64,000 bases of DNA from Gnetum montanum (Eukaryota; Streptophyta; Gnetopsida; Gnetales; Gnetaceae): contig MNCI01030329.1 of assembly GCA_015680685.1 (NCBI GenBank), positions 1 to 64,000 of the forward strand, in the 5' to 3' direction. The notes beneath the pieces are model-generated. The model saw only the letters and a list, made by a program, of their open reading frames with translations. It did no database searches and was not told the origin of the DNA. Below are positions 37,312 to 49,870 of this stretch, in pieces. Made by a program: the position numbers and the translations under genes. The stretch's first letter is position 1. The number at the start of each line of letters is the position of its first letter.

Positions 37312-38182
37312 TCCCAGTAAACAGCACACAAAAGGTCTAGAAAATTTTCTTGGCTAAAAAAGAGAAAGGTACTTGTGATTTGGAAAAAGAAAGAAAAAAG
37401 AAAAGAGGCCAGCAATTTGTAAAGTTGGCAAATTTCAAAAGGGGTTTTGCATCCCCCTGAAAGCAAAGGCTCTTTTCCCCCCCCCCTTCCTTTTTCGCCC
37501 ACATTGTAACAATCATACCCATCTATTTAACATTGTAAACAAAGAACCTCTCCCAGCTGGCATAAGGTTCCGGTCCTCATTCTACCACCTTGGTAGGATT
37601 CCACATTGTTTGTACGTGAAGTCTGTGCCCAAGCGCATAGCTCCTTCTACTTCCCAGCATGCTTTGGTTACCCTCAGAACTTCTGCACTCCATCATGCTA
37701 TGCAACCGATTGTATCCACCCTGACTAGACAAATTTGTAGCTCTGAAGCAGTGCATGTTTCTAACCGTATCTTACTTTACCTCTCATTTACTATCTAGTT
37801 TTCTTGCATTATTTTCTATCTTATTTACCTTCAAGCACCATCTCGTATTATTGCCACATTTACGTTTCTCTTTTTCAGCATCACTTCGTATTACGACCGC
37901 ATCTCTACTTCATTCATTATTCCGCATTACTGTTGCATTTTTACAATTTTTTTTCTCTCGCTGTATTTACCCGTAAGCATTTTCTCATAATTCGTACAAT
38001 TTATATTGCAAAAGGCTATATTGACACCGATGTAAGTCCCTGTCTGATCGACCAGATCGTTCAGGGCACCCCGTGTTCACACACACCCAGCATTGCCCTC
38101 TCGTAGGCACGGGGTTGGAACTGTTGTGTCTACCGACCCTGGCATTCTTCTAGTCGTCAATGTTTTCGGTCACTACACTAGT

Positions 38183-39059
38183 CAATGCAAGTCTATAAAG
38201 ACTTGTTGAATGCCAATGATAGCCCTTATGTTATTTTAGCATTCAACATTGATGGCAATCATAAACCTATAAGAGAATCATTTATGATCCAAGTATCCCT
38301 TTACAATAAGAGAGATTTTTTAGCTTTCCATAGCTCAAGACCTCCTTTCATTATGAGGGTACCATCATGAATACCTTTGAGAGAACCTTTTGTCATTAAG
38401 GTCCCCCAACCTAATACAAATTGAGTAACCATAGTCCAAAAAATTGCACAATGACCTCCTATTGTAATAAATGCTATTGCCTTTTCATTACAACCAATGA
38501 CTAACAACCAAAAAATCTCAACCAACCAAAGAAGGAAGTATAAGAAAAATCTTGGTAACAAGGGAGACACATAGATGGAGGCACAAAAGGAGGTGGAACC
38601 TCTAAATCCCACTTCCATTTCAGCTATACCTATGACCTCCTCCACCTCATCTCCTTCAATCAATAAGCCATAGGAGGATGCTAAAGCACACAACCAAAAT
38701 AATCAAAAGAAGCCACAATAGCCATAGCCTAAGATTGAAGTCCACCTTTCAGGACATATGGAGGAAGTAAAGCACAACTAGGGTGACAAGCCCATAGCCA
38801 AAAACAAAAGATTCCTCAATGCAATGGACAAACTTAAGCAATCCCTGAATAAGAAAAATACCACCTTAAGTTTATATGACCTGATTATGAATTCTGCTAG
38901 ACATCGTGAGGTGCTAGTCAAAATGTGGACCTCCATATCTATTAGTAAGGACATTTATGCTAATGAGGAAGCTATCTATGTAGTAGTGATTTCTTTCTCA
39001 ATAGGGAAGGACAAATCAACATCCTTAACATTTCAAAATGGTGAAATTAAAGTTAATCC
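38183..39059 (+). pseudogene. gag (D), part after solo LTR E
   Basis: The reading picks up directly across E, shown by the single CTAGT that would join TAAAACTAGT-type sequence to CAATGCAAG. The segment corresponds to C at 23600-24425. The open piece at 38824-39063 reads DLIMNSARHREVLVKMWTSI, parallel to C near 24270. The - strand frame at 38301-38693 is a shadow of this gag. Confidence 0.75.
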
Positions 39060-39704
39060 CTAGAATGGAAGGGTGACTACAACACTTATATTCATAACCA
39101 TACACATAAAACAATTTAAAATATATTGGGTGCATGTTGATGATGGAGTAGCAACCAATGTCATCCAATGCACCATTGTTAAATGCTTGGGCCTAACTAA
39201 GCATGTACAACCTATGACCATCGTAGCTCTTAATTCATATAATGGATCAAGAGTCATCATCAAGAGGTTTATCTCCTTGGATTTTGTAGCTAGAGAATAA
39301 TTTCCTACAACTAAAAACTTCTTGGTGATGGAAGAGACACTAGGATTCAACCTTATCCTAGGAAGAGCTTGGTTGGCTCAATTACAAGCTGCCTCATTGT
39401 CCATCCATCAAGAAATTTATCTTCCTTATGAGGGAGGTGAAATCATCATCCATGGTGACAACGTGGCCCCCCTAGCTATCAACAACATGGGCATAGAATA
39501 GGGGTCTGAGGTGGAGCTTCAAGAAGAATCTCCTAGCTGTAGAAAGCAAAAACCCAAGACAACCAAAGATGACAATAAATGCAATACACTATGTGATGAA
39601 CTCCCTTTCAAAATTTTAAGTGAAGGGGATGGTGAGTATAAGCTTGTGGAAAGTAGGCCTTACTCACTTCCTAATCTTGGAAAAATTAGGAAGAGTTTGC
39701 ACAA
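39060..39704 (+). pseudogene. Aspartic protease (D), decayed
   Basis: It reads YWVHVDDGVATNVIQCTIV with the catalytic Asp, then IVALNSYNGSRVIIKRFISL, then a stop (family Gln), then FNLILGRAWLAQLQAASLSI and YLPYEGGEIIIHGDNVAP. It matches C at 24426-25087 in every block. After an open tail (39511-39708) the reading ends at GCACAA|GTGAAG, a plausible splice donor at 39705. The domain matures the polyprotein. Confidence 0.88.
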
Positions 39705-39867
39705 GTGAAGTTTACCCTAAGCTTCCCATGCCTTTATGACCAAATACAACAATGCCAAATAGTATTATTTTTTCTTTTGCAATTTATCATATGTTTGTTA
39801 TTTTATGCATGTAGCTTATGCATGTAGCCATAAATTTATTTGCATTATTTTTACTTATGTTTTAAAC

Positions 39868-40005
39868 ATAGTCCATTAAGGCCTAAAACTAGTACTATGG
39901 TCTACTATGACCTTAAGTTGGCATTCTTATCTACTAAGTTGTTAAACTAGCAAAGTAGCCATAATCACACAATATGACCCATGCCCATAATGGCCTAAAA
40001 CTAGC
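39868..40005. repeat. GGCCTAAAACTAGC motif cluster at 5' end of D spacer
   Basis: Four diverged units such as CATTAAGGCCTAAAACTAGTA and AATGGCCTAAAACTAGCAAA. They lie shortly after the putative donor, as in C. Confidence 0.7.
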
Positions 40006-43000
40006 AAATGTTTCATTCATTATGATATCTCTTTTTGTTTAACTTATTATCCCATCGATTAGCCATAAACAAATTGTCAATATAGCCATGTTTATAATAT
40101 TTACTACTATGAATGCATATAGCCAAAAAGGAACCAACATTGAAAATAAAAATGTCCATAAATACAATGTGTAGCAATAATGGAAAAGAATAACCATCCA
40201 TAACATAGTCTTTACTAACCATAGCCATAAACATAAATACAAAAACAAATAGACAATAAGTAAACTGAAGGAGGTTGCTGAGTAGTATCTAGAGGAGGAG
40301 GTGGTGGGTCATTCCCACCATCATGATTGGAGCTACCAATGTATCTTAATACATAAAAGTGCAACAACATATAGCTAGTTAGTAACCAATAGCCAAAATC
40401 ATGACTCAAAACATAGATTAAAGCATAAGATATATCAAACCTACAAAGAGTCTGGCTCCATCACTTCTAGGGGTAAATGGGAAAGACCTTTCTCCAAATG
40501 ATGGAGGATCTAGTCCTTTGTCATGTTGACCTAGTCAACATCCCAAATATTAATGCCAAAAGGAATGTCAGATGTATCTATCAGAGTCTAACTAGAAGGC
40601 TTATGAGTAACAGTAGTTGTATTAGTCTCACCTGCAATGGTAGTGATTTGAAGAGTAGGGGATTACTCCACCTTGAAAGTTCTTTTAAAGAGTTTATAAG
40701 TGCTCTCTACTTGGATTCCCTAAATGAATAACTCTTTCTTGTGTCATTCAACTAATTCTTCCTTAGGCCATTTCAGGTATGGCCCATAATTAACTTTATA
40801 CTACTATTTGTAGGCCTTTTGTGTCTTGCCCCAATAAAGGACCCAAGCACAATGATCCTTCTAGTCTTCAACCTTTTGGGAGATGAGGTTCATTTGCATA
40901 TGTTGCTCCACCATCTCCCATAGGACCACTACTTTTTCTTTAACGACATGCCAATAGTGAGCCCATGTGATCTCCTTAGTTTCTAACATCCTCGAGTTAG
41001 CCACTTGGGCTTCCAAAAAGACTTTACAGTCTCAAAGGTTCCTAATCATATCCTCCTTCCTTTGAACCTTTTCCCTCAAGGCCACAACTTCCTTCCATAG
41101 GGATTCATTGGACTTGTCTAGCTCCCATGAAGCTTTGGCACATGACATTCCTAAATTACTGGTAGTGTCATATAGCTTCATGGGTACACTAGACACATTA
41201 GAGGGAAGTCTAGGAAAAGATTCTATCTCAATGTCCTGTTGGAGTCCTACACCATGGATGGTATTGAACAAAGCATAAAATGCAATCACAAGACAGAAAC
41301 TCAAATAGCCATAAAGCAAATAAATCCTACAACCAAAGCACATAAAATAAAATCCATACCTATCTTAGGTGCAACTTGAAACAATTGATTGATGATGTCC
41401 TTAGCCATTTCATGTAGAAACTCCACTTTGTCTGGAGTCTCTACCCATAGTTTCATGTGAAACTTAGGGATGGAAGCTTGTACTGGTGGCTCAAGAACTA
41501 CTATAATCATAACAATCATCGAAAGGTTAGGATGAAAAACAAATATAAGTAATGCAATATAGCAATAATATTAAGGCATAGGCATACCTAGATCCTCCTC
41601 CTCTTCCCCCCTTTGGGATAATGATGGGAGTGGTACCTAGTAGCACCTCACCAAACAAGGCATGCAGATCATCTATGCCCATATTAGTAAGTCCTTCAAC
41701 CATGGGTTTCTTTAGGAGTGCCTCTTCTACATGCCTTTGTTCTACCTCCATAGTAGCTTGGGCTACTATAACCTGATGCTTATCTATAACCATAACACAT
41801 AGAAAACCAATTAACACATGAAACCATGAAGTAGCCATAAAATTTTAAAACATGAAAGATCCAAAGTTAAACAAAGCATACCTATGACTACCTACTATGA
41901 TGGCTTAAGCTTAAACTTAAGCTTCTTTGGGATAGGTTAAATTGATGCTAGGGGTGCCACCTCCATAGGCCTTTTGAGTTTCTCCCTAGCTATCCCCTTG
42001 ACCTTTCTGCACCATTGTTTGGCCTTTTGAACACTAGTAGGAAATGAAAGAGGCTCATCATCATCAGTACTATTAGGAGACTCATACTGCCTAACATCAA
42101 GATTCTTAGTAGTGATAGATAATGTCTCATCCAACCCCTATGATGGGTTCTAAGCTTGCACCATTGGATAAATTTGTTTTATCAAAGGCTTAAAAACTTG
42201 ACTTGGGTTTTGGGAAACCCATTGTCCATTCCCATAGACCACTAGAAACTCTGAAAACCTCTTTAGATAACCTACAAAAAATGCAAAGTGCATATGGATT
42301 ACCGTAGAGGTATCAACATGGAGTCTAAGAATCTTCTCTTGAAGCCTGGTAGCCAAAGAAGTAACCCAATCAAATTTGACACCCTCAATTAAGACCTTCT
42401 TAAAGGTTCACCCATGTGCTAGGCTGATCACCTTCTTTTGTGATAGTAGTTTTGGAAATGCATGAGACGTAAACAACAGGTGTCATTCCTTGCATTAGGA
42501 TTTTTGATGCTATCCATTGAAATTTTAGAGTGGCCCATGCTAGCACCAAGCCACTCTACAACTTTCTCATGATTGCCTAATTCCCTCAATGTCTTGGTAG
42601 GAAACTTGGCCCCATTAGTAGGGACCCCAAACAAGTAATGAAAGAGGCCAACACTTATGCCAATGTTCACCTTCACACCTTGAATGATGGTGCTAAAGTG
42701 ATTGACCTTCTCATGAAAGGAGTCGATAACATGCAACATATCCATAGCAAGAATGGAAGGAATATGTGCCATAAATACATCAAGAAAACCTATACATTGG
42801 ATGTTTACTTGAAAGTATCCAAGCACCTATCCCTTTAGCCACTCTAGTGCTAATGCCACATCACCAAATTTTAGGATAGGGGTTTCCACATGACATGAAT
42901 GTGTAAGTGGTATAGTAACATTAGTTGAGGTGGAAGGTCTTGCGAAGTAATAACTAAAAGTTAGCATCCATATGAGAAATTTCAATGACCAAGAAAAGCA

Positions 43001-43810
43001 ATAAAATGCTTAACACCATAAAGCCATAACAACATTAGAATCCATATGCTCACCTTTACTTTTCTTCTACAGTGCAAAGGTTATAGCTACAAGAGTCTGA
43101 TCTATGTTTCCAGCATCTACCCTTCCAACTATGAATCCTCTTATCATCCTTGCACTTCTTATATACCATGTTGAACCTAGTTGTGAATTAATCCAAGTAG
43201 TTTGAGCCATTACTAGGATTTGGTCATTAATGATCAAACCTTGCTCGTTGACCTTGTACTTGAAAGAAGTAAAATTAACAAAGTTAGGTAAAGGAGTCAA
43301 GGCAAGATCATGTAAAATCATAAGAAAACATTACAATAACCATGTTAACCCTTATAGATGATACATGGTGCTAGGTGGGTTCTGGAATAATCTATTGGCT
43401 TAATGTATCATCATCAGAGTATTATCACTATTATATTAACTATGCTTTGGCATTGTCCAGATATTTGATAGGTAGCATGAACTTACAGCATCTGTGGGCC
43501 TCCCTTTGGTCTTAGGAATTGATTTATTAGTAATATACCTAGTAATAAGTCCTGATGCCTAAGGCAATAGGGTCTCCAGAACAACCCTATCTACATCCAT
43601 AGAGAAGTGTAACCACAACATCACACTGAAGTTGTTCAGGAGGTAGGCAAGGAAGTTCCTTACCTTAGGTTGAAACCATAATGAGAGCTTCCCAAGAGGC
43701 ATGTCCTACGATAAAGTATTGGTCTTGGGATGACCAATGTATCACAAAATACCTACCAGGTTCACTATGATGAGAATAGGCCTCAAGAAGACCTTGCACA
43801 AAACAAAGCA

Positions 43811-44872
43811 AAAACATTGTAACCAATTAGAATTTCTTAACACATTAGGAAAACATTTTAGTCAGAGGTGAAATTAGCCTCTATAGAAAGCTCTAAGGTG
43901 GTTATACAATAAGCTTAAGAAATTTCATAGCAAAGCACTATTACAATATTTCAAAGCAAAAACATTATGGCCTATTAGAGTTAGTTAGCAAATTTAGACA
44001 AAACATTTAGTCAAAGGTGAAATTAGCCTCTGTAAAAAGATCTTAGGTGTTTATCTGAATTTGCCTAAGTAATTTCATCACAACATTGCATTATGACCAA
44101 TTGGGATTTCTTTACAAACTTAGAGAAAACTTCCTAACTCAGATGTGAAATTAGCTTATGTAAAAAGCTCTTAGGTGTTTCTCTAAATTTGCCTAAGTAA
44201 TTTCATCACAACCTTGCATTATGACCAATTGGGATTTCTTTAAAAATTTAGAGAAAACTTCCTAAGTTAGAGGTGAAATTAGCTTATATAAAAACCTCAT
44301 AGGTGTTTATCTTCATTTTCCTAAGTAATTTCATCGTAACCTTGCATTATGAATAACTGGGATTTCTTTACAAATTTAGAGAAAACTTGCTAAGTTAGAG
44401 GTGACATTAGCTTATGTAAAAAGCTCTTAGGTGTTTATTTGAATTTTCCTAAGTAATTTTATCACAACATTGCATTATGACCAACTAGAATTTCTTTACA
44501 AATTTAGATAAAAAAATATAGTCAGAGGTGAAATTAGGCTTTGTAAAAATCTCTAAGGTGTTTATCTAAATTAGCCTAAGTAATTTCATCACAACTTTGC
44601 ATGACCTTGCATTATGACCAATTGGAATTTCTTTACAAATTTAGAGAAAACTCCCTAGTTGGAGGTGAAATTAGCCTCCCTAAAAGCTCTAAGGTGTTTA
44701 TCTAAATTAGCCTAAGTAATCTCATCAAAATCTTGCATGATCTTGCATTATGACCAATTGGAATTCCTTTACAAATTTAGAGAAAACTTTCTAAGTCAAA
44801 GGTGAAATTAGCTTTTGTAAAAGCTCTTAGGTATTTATCTAATTAGCTTGAGAAATTTCATAAAAACATTGA
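43811..44872. repeat. ~130-bp tandem array, about 8 units
   Basis: The phrase GTGAAATTAGC recurs near 43869, 44009, 44145, 44272, 44401, 44527, 44664 and 44801. Each unit also has AAGCTCTTAGGTGTTTATCT, CTAAGTAATTTCATCACAAC and TTGCATTATGACCAATTGG. Units are well conserved in the middle of the array. The array lies in the first intron of the antisense gene. Confidence 0.85.
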
Positions 44873-45943
44873 TGTCATATTTTATAGCCTTAATAACCAA
44901 ATAAGTGTAGCCAAAACTATATGTTAGTCTAAATTATGCATAACTTTAGAAAAAGCATCTAAATTATGCTTAAATTTGAAAAAAAGCAAGCATAAGTTAA
45001 GAAAAAGCATCTAAAATTATGTAAAGCATGCATAAATTTGGAAAAAAACATCTAAACTATGCACAAATTTAGAAAAAAACATGATAAACATGGAAAAAGC
45101 TATGAAGCCATAACAAAAACTTAATTCAAAGAGAAAAAGCTTTTACTTCCTAGAAAAAAACAAGAAATCAACCACTTCTATTTTGGGTAATGCACTACAA
45201 CCTTAATAAAAAATTCATAAATTTTTTTTTAACTACAATCGGAGTGATTCCACTTTGGTTGGGAGACAAGCCAAACCCTATGCAACCAAGACTAGAATTT
45301 TCCATTTTCGTATGAAAATTTCATAAATCTACATGAAATTACAAAAGTGGCACAAATAGCCTAACTGCGCAACATTAGGGAAACAATCATAAATCCCTTG
45401 TTTCATATTCAAATTAAATGAGATCGTAACCATTAGAAATCTAAAATAAATGGCTACAAATTTATAACTCTTGATTTTACAAATATGTAGCCATTTTACT
45501 AAGAAAAAATACATAACTTGGCTCTCTTTTTCATAGTAAAATTTCAAAAAACCCAAAGCCTTAACTTCATATAGCCATTAAAATGATTGAAATAGCCAAA
45601 ACCATTTAAAACCATCTAAATTCACATCAAAAAATGGGATAATATTTTGTTAAAATTTAATTTTAAGAAATACTAATGCCTAGATCTAAAAAAAATGACC
45701 ATATCCCAAGATTTTGAGAAAAAAGCACAAAATACCAAGGCCTATTTTCAAAATCAAATCTACAGAAGCTAAAGTGAAAAAATAAACATAGATCTACATG
45801 GAAGTAGCCAAAATAGGAGGTGGGATTTTGTGAGAATTCTAACATAATCCACCCATCACAGTAGATTTGAAAAAATGGCCCTAAGACTTAGAATGCGAAA
45901 ACAAGAAAAATCACAAAAAATAAAGTTAAAATCAGGTGGAATT
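44873..45943. other. AT-rich spacer sequence, first part with short repeats
   Basis: 44930-45110 has repeated words around AAATTATGCATAA and GAAAAAGCATCTAAA. 45120-45940 has no recognised feature, but the phrase TAAAATTTAATTTTAAGAAATAC near 45652 resembles AAAATTCAATTTTAACAAATACC in C near 27170. This supports common descent of the two spacers. Confidence 0.5.
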
Positions 45944-46459
45944 ACCTACCTTGGAGCAATTATAGATGGGTATTGGATGGAGATAGGCCTTGGAACCTCT
46001 ACTAATTCAATTTAATGCTTTTCCATCCCCTAGATTATTTGGGTGCCATGGGAGGTTCAACATTAAGAAAGAGAGAAATTGGGGGAAGATGAGGGTTCTA
46101 TGCTGGTTGTAGGGGATATGGGATGCTTTCATGCTAAATATTAATTATGGCCACCACAAGAATCTTTTCCAGAGCTCTCCTCCAATGTGTTGTTATTGAA
46201 GAATGACAATTATGAGCAAAATTTGCAAATTTTGACTTATAAACCCATCAAAACCTAAACAAAACCATGACTGCTAATAAAGTGCATCATGACTAAAAGT
46301 GTATAGAAGCAAAAGGGGGGAAATTTTAGTTCATGTTGGTTCTAAGGGGGAAATACCTTCCCTCTTCAAAATTTTAAATTTTTAGATTGTGGGCCACACC
46401 CTGTGCCTTCCTTTTTGACCAAACTTACCAATTTCAACACCTAAAACATTATGGCAACC

Positions 46460-49400
46460 TTTCCCCCATGCATCCATGCTAGGAATACCACGCTAAGAAT
46501 GGAAACATGTTTATCATTTTTCAAATTTATTAGCATTACAATATCTTTCTATTTTTAGTAATCCAGACTTACCTTTTTCAACACTAGGTCTTCAAATTTG
46601 GACAAAACATGAACAAGGTTGAGCACCATGGATTTCCACAGTTAGGCAATAGTTCCCAGCATGGAAGAAGGGGGTTGATAATTAGTATTACCTCCTAACA
46701 TCCATAAAGCATAAGTTTAACCCCAAATTGAACCCCACATGACCTATAACCCTTCCAAGTATCTCTAGTGGCCTTGGAACCTCACCAAACCTTGTTGAAA
46801 CTAGTCAAAACTTGTCAAAACCTAGGATTTGATGTTTTCCACACCGAGGAAGACTTCTCCCACACTAATCCTCTCAACATCAGCATGGAAAGATGGGGGG
46901 AAGTAAAACATGACCTAAGTTGATGACCTAATGATTGTTTCTTGATGCTAGATGACCCTTGGACCTTACTTGGAGCTTCAAAACACTCCAAAATGAGTAA
47001 AGCATGGTACAAATCTATCACCCATATCTCATCTAGTATGGGGCCACCATTTTTAGCATGGAAGAAATGGGAAAAGTTACATGAGACACATAGAAGCCTC
47101 CAAACCATCAAATCTTGACACTTAACATTGACCATTGATACTGATAACCTTAGAGGTCAACATGCATGGTTGATTAACTTCAAATCTAGCCTAGAATTGA
47201 CATTCTTGATTTAGGGGACCTCTTCCATGTTTATCCTTCCAACCTTAACTTGGAAAAAATGGGGGAAGCCTAGAAACCCCCTCACAACCCCCTAAACAAC
47301 TAGATCTTGACCTTGGGCATTGATGACCAATGCTGACAAGCCTATGAGTGCTCATGCATGGACAACCGAGCCAAAATAATAAAAAACACTTTTTTCCTAA
47401 TTTTCCATGTTGATCATGGAATCCCTAGTGTGGAAAATGTGTGGAAAGTCCAAAAAATAGGTTATGACCTTTGAGATAGTCAAGTTTCAGCATCAGATAG
47501 CAGTAGGCGACACAGGTGACCTTAGGGCCTACATGCATAATTGATAGTGGTCAAAAGTAATCAAAAAGATTTCCCCCAAATTTTCCATGCTAATTATGGA
47601 AACCCCAACATGGAAAAATATGGGTAAGTCTAATAAATACCTTAACAACATTGGAACAATGAAATTTTAACATCAAGTAGTAGCCATCGTCACAAGCAAC
47701 TTGGGAAGCTTGCACGCATATTCAATAGTGGCCAAACATGATCAAAAAGCTTTACATTAATTTTAAATTCTTATCTTAAAACCCCTAGTGTGGAAAATGG
47801 AGATAAGTCAAAAAAGTTCCTTTTCAACTTTGAAATAGTGAAATTTTAACATCAAGTAACATCAGTCATCTACAGTAACCTTGGAAACTTGCATGCATGG
47901 TTGAAAATGGCCAAAAGATATCAAAAATAATTTTGCCTACTTTTTCATGCTAGGAATGGAAGCCCCAATGTGGAAAAAAAGGGGGAAGCCAAAACACCAC
48001 TCATCAACCTTCAAGACAACTAGATTTTAACATTAGGCATTGACCATCCACCAGCAACCTTAGGAGCCCACATGCATGATAAAAAGTGGCCATAACACAT
48101 AAAAAAGCTTTTCCCCCCTTTTTACATGCTGAACATGAAATCTCTAGCATGCAGAAATGGGGAAAGAAGTGCAAAAATGACTTTAAAAAACTCTAAAATG
48201 ACCAATTTTAACACCAAACCTCAGTCCTTAACCCCAACAACCCCAAAGATTGACATGTAAAGTTTATTAAGGTTAAAATTAATTAAAATCCACTCTCACT
48301 TATTTTCCACACTGAGCATGAAAGCCTCTATGTGGAAGGAAAGGGGGAAGATAAAAAACCACATAAATAAACCCAAAATTTCCAAAACTTGAGACCAAAC
48401 CTGAGTCCTCGACCTTAGTAATCTTGGAGGTTGACATGCAAAGTCGATTGATGTAAAAATTTGTTAAAAATCCACTTCCCATTATTTTCCATGTTGAGAA
48501 ATCTATTTCTAGGCTAGAAGAAAAGGGGGAAGCCAAAAAAACCACTTGGGAATGCCCAAAATTACCAAACGTTAAGACCAAACCTTAGTCCTCCAACCCA
48601 GTAGCCCTAGAGGTTAACATGTGAAGTTGATTAAGGTCAAAATTGGCCAAAAATTTACTCCTTATTTTCCATGGTGAGATATCTATTACTTGCTTGGAAG
48701 AAATTGTAAAAGCCAGAAAAACACTTGGGAATGTCCAAAATTACCAAAACTTGAGATGAAACCTTAGTCCTCAACCTTGGCAGCCCTAGAGGTTGACATT
48801 CAAAGTTGATTGAGGTTAAAATTGGTTAAAAACCCACTTCCATTTGTTTTCAAAATTGAGAATGGATTTATTATCATGGAAGAAAGGGGAAAAATAAAAA
48901 AACCAATTAGGAATTCCCAAAATTATCAAAACTTAAGACCAAACCATAATCCTCAACCCCAGTAGCCCCAAAGGTTGACATGAAAAGTTAATTGAGGTCA
49001 CAATTGGTTCAAAATTAACTTCCCTTTGTTTTTCATGCTATTAATGGAAGCCTTAGCATGGAAGAAAGGAAAAAATCTAGAAAAACACTTATTAATGCTG
49101 AAAACTATCAAATTTTGACATGGATCCATGGCCCTTGAGCTTGATAATCCTGGGAGGCAACATGCATAGTTGATTCTGACTTGAATTTGACTAGATCTAC
49201 AATTCTTACTTTTTTCATGCTAGACTAACCTCCGTAGCATAGAAACAAAGGGGGGACATTGCTTTTCCACATTTGAGAGAAATATGACACTCTTATAAGA
49301 CAAAGACCTTTGCCGAGGAAGCCTAGGACCTCACAGCCTTAAGATTTTACTTGTTTGACCTCATTTCAATCTTCAAAACCAAATTTTCCCATTATTACAC

Positions 49401-49870
49401 ATTGGAGTAACTCTCTTGATATGTAAATAGGGATGAAAGGACTTAAGTACCCTTAAATAGCCTTAAAACATGTCCAAAATGAGCTAGAAACTTGCAAAAT
49501 CAAAGTTTGTAGCCCTAGGGGCGTAGAAACCTTGTCAAAGTACTCCAAAACCACTCTAAATTTATTATATAAGTGTTCCTATATTTTTTCATTCTTAGGA
49601 TACTATTACCAACATGGAAGAAGGGGGGAATTCATTTCAACACCTATTGACACTCAAAATAGCCTCAAATTACCTTAGAACCAAGCTGAGAGATGCACAA
49701 GTTTTAGATTTAGAATCTAGCTATTTATTTGATCATATTGATGTTATTTTTGCTTGGATTTTGGTTCCCCATGCTAACCCCTCTCTTTTTCATACTAGTC
49801 AATGTGGAAAGAATGGGGGAAGGCTTCATAACCTTTTTTTTTTTAGCATTTATAGACCTCGCTGAAGTCC
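46460..49870. repeat. ~181-bp degenerate tandem array, about 18 monomers (D)
   Basis: The core CATGGAAGAAAGGGGGAAG (diverged) recurs near 46654, 46880, 47056, 47248, 47428, 47607, 47788, 47969, 48148, 48331, 48512, 48690, 48876, 49057, 49235, 49430, 49612 and 49800. Between 47248 and 49235 the spacing is 178-186 bp. Just before most cores lies a palindrome of the form CCATGCT-N-AGCATGG. Other shared words are CTTGAGACCAAACC and AGGTTGACATGCA. The words resemble the 22-bp repeats of the D LTR. Confidence 0.85.

Larger units (their letters stand above)
36342..38177 (+). mobile_element. E: solo LTR of a Tat/Ogre-lineage element
   Basis: The 1836-bp unit starts TGAAACACCC like the D LTR (TGAAACACCA) and ends GGTCACTACA like C (TACTACA). 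It is flanked on both sides by a perfect five-base duplication, CTAGT (36337-36341 and 38178-38182). It contains no internal coding region. Base composition is richer in G+C, and CpG is retained, unlike its surroundings. Its downstream part shares words with the D LTR (AGTCCCTG...GATC...AGGGCACC). It arose by LTR-LTR recombination after insertion into D's gag. Frames inside it are chance frames. Its strand is given by the TATA box and the TG/CA ends. Confidence 0.92.
40262..46049 (-). pseudogene. Antisense multi-exon gene in D spacer, unknown function
   Basis: Long - strand readings have stops almost only at former Gln, Arg or Trp codons and are bounded by splice-like signals. Proposed exons: 46049-45950 (donor GTAGGT), 43792-43497 (donor GTAAGT), 43252-43054 (GTGAGC), 42938-42432 (GTGATC), 42395-41882 (GTATGC), 41772-41588 (GTATGC), 41500-41360 (GTATGG), 41235-40441, and a Pro/Gln-rich last exon near 40340-40262. 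That is about 2.8 kb of coding sequence, roughly 930 residues. The 795-bp exon stays in one frame across 265 codons. Segments include VRNFLAYLLNNFSVMLWLHF, MAQTTWINSQLGSTWYIRSA, FSEFLVVYGNGQWV and a charged, coiled-coil-like part (ESLWKEVVALREKVQRKED). I recognise no family. A captured host gene or an additional retroelement ORF are both possible. Confidence 0.6.

Noticed and set aside
38301-38693. 130-codon - strand open frame
   Set aside because: It is antisense to D gag and covers a region where the + strand matches the gag of C.
46460-49870. Centromeric satellite array
   Set aside because: Monomer length fits, but the array is short, highly diverged and enclosed in one element; position on the chromosome cannot be judged from the window.
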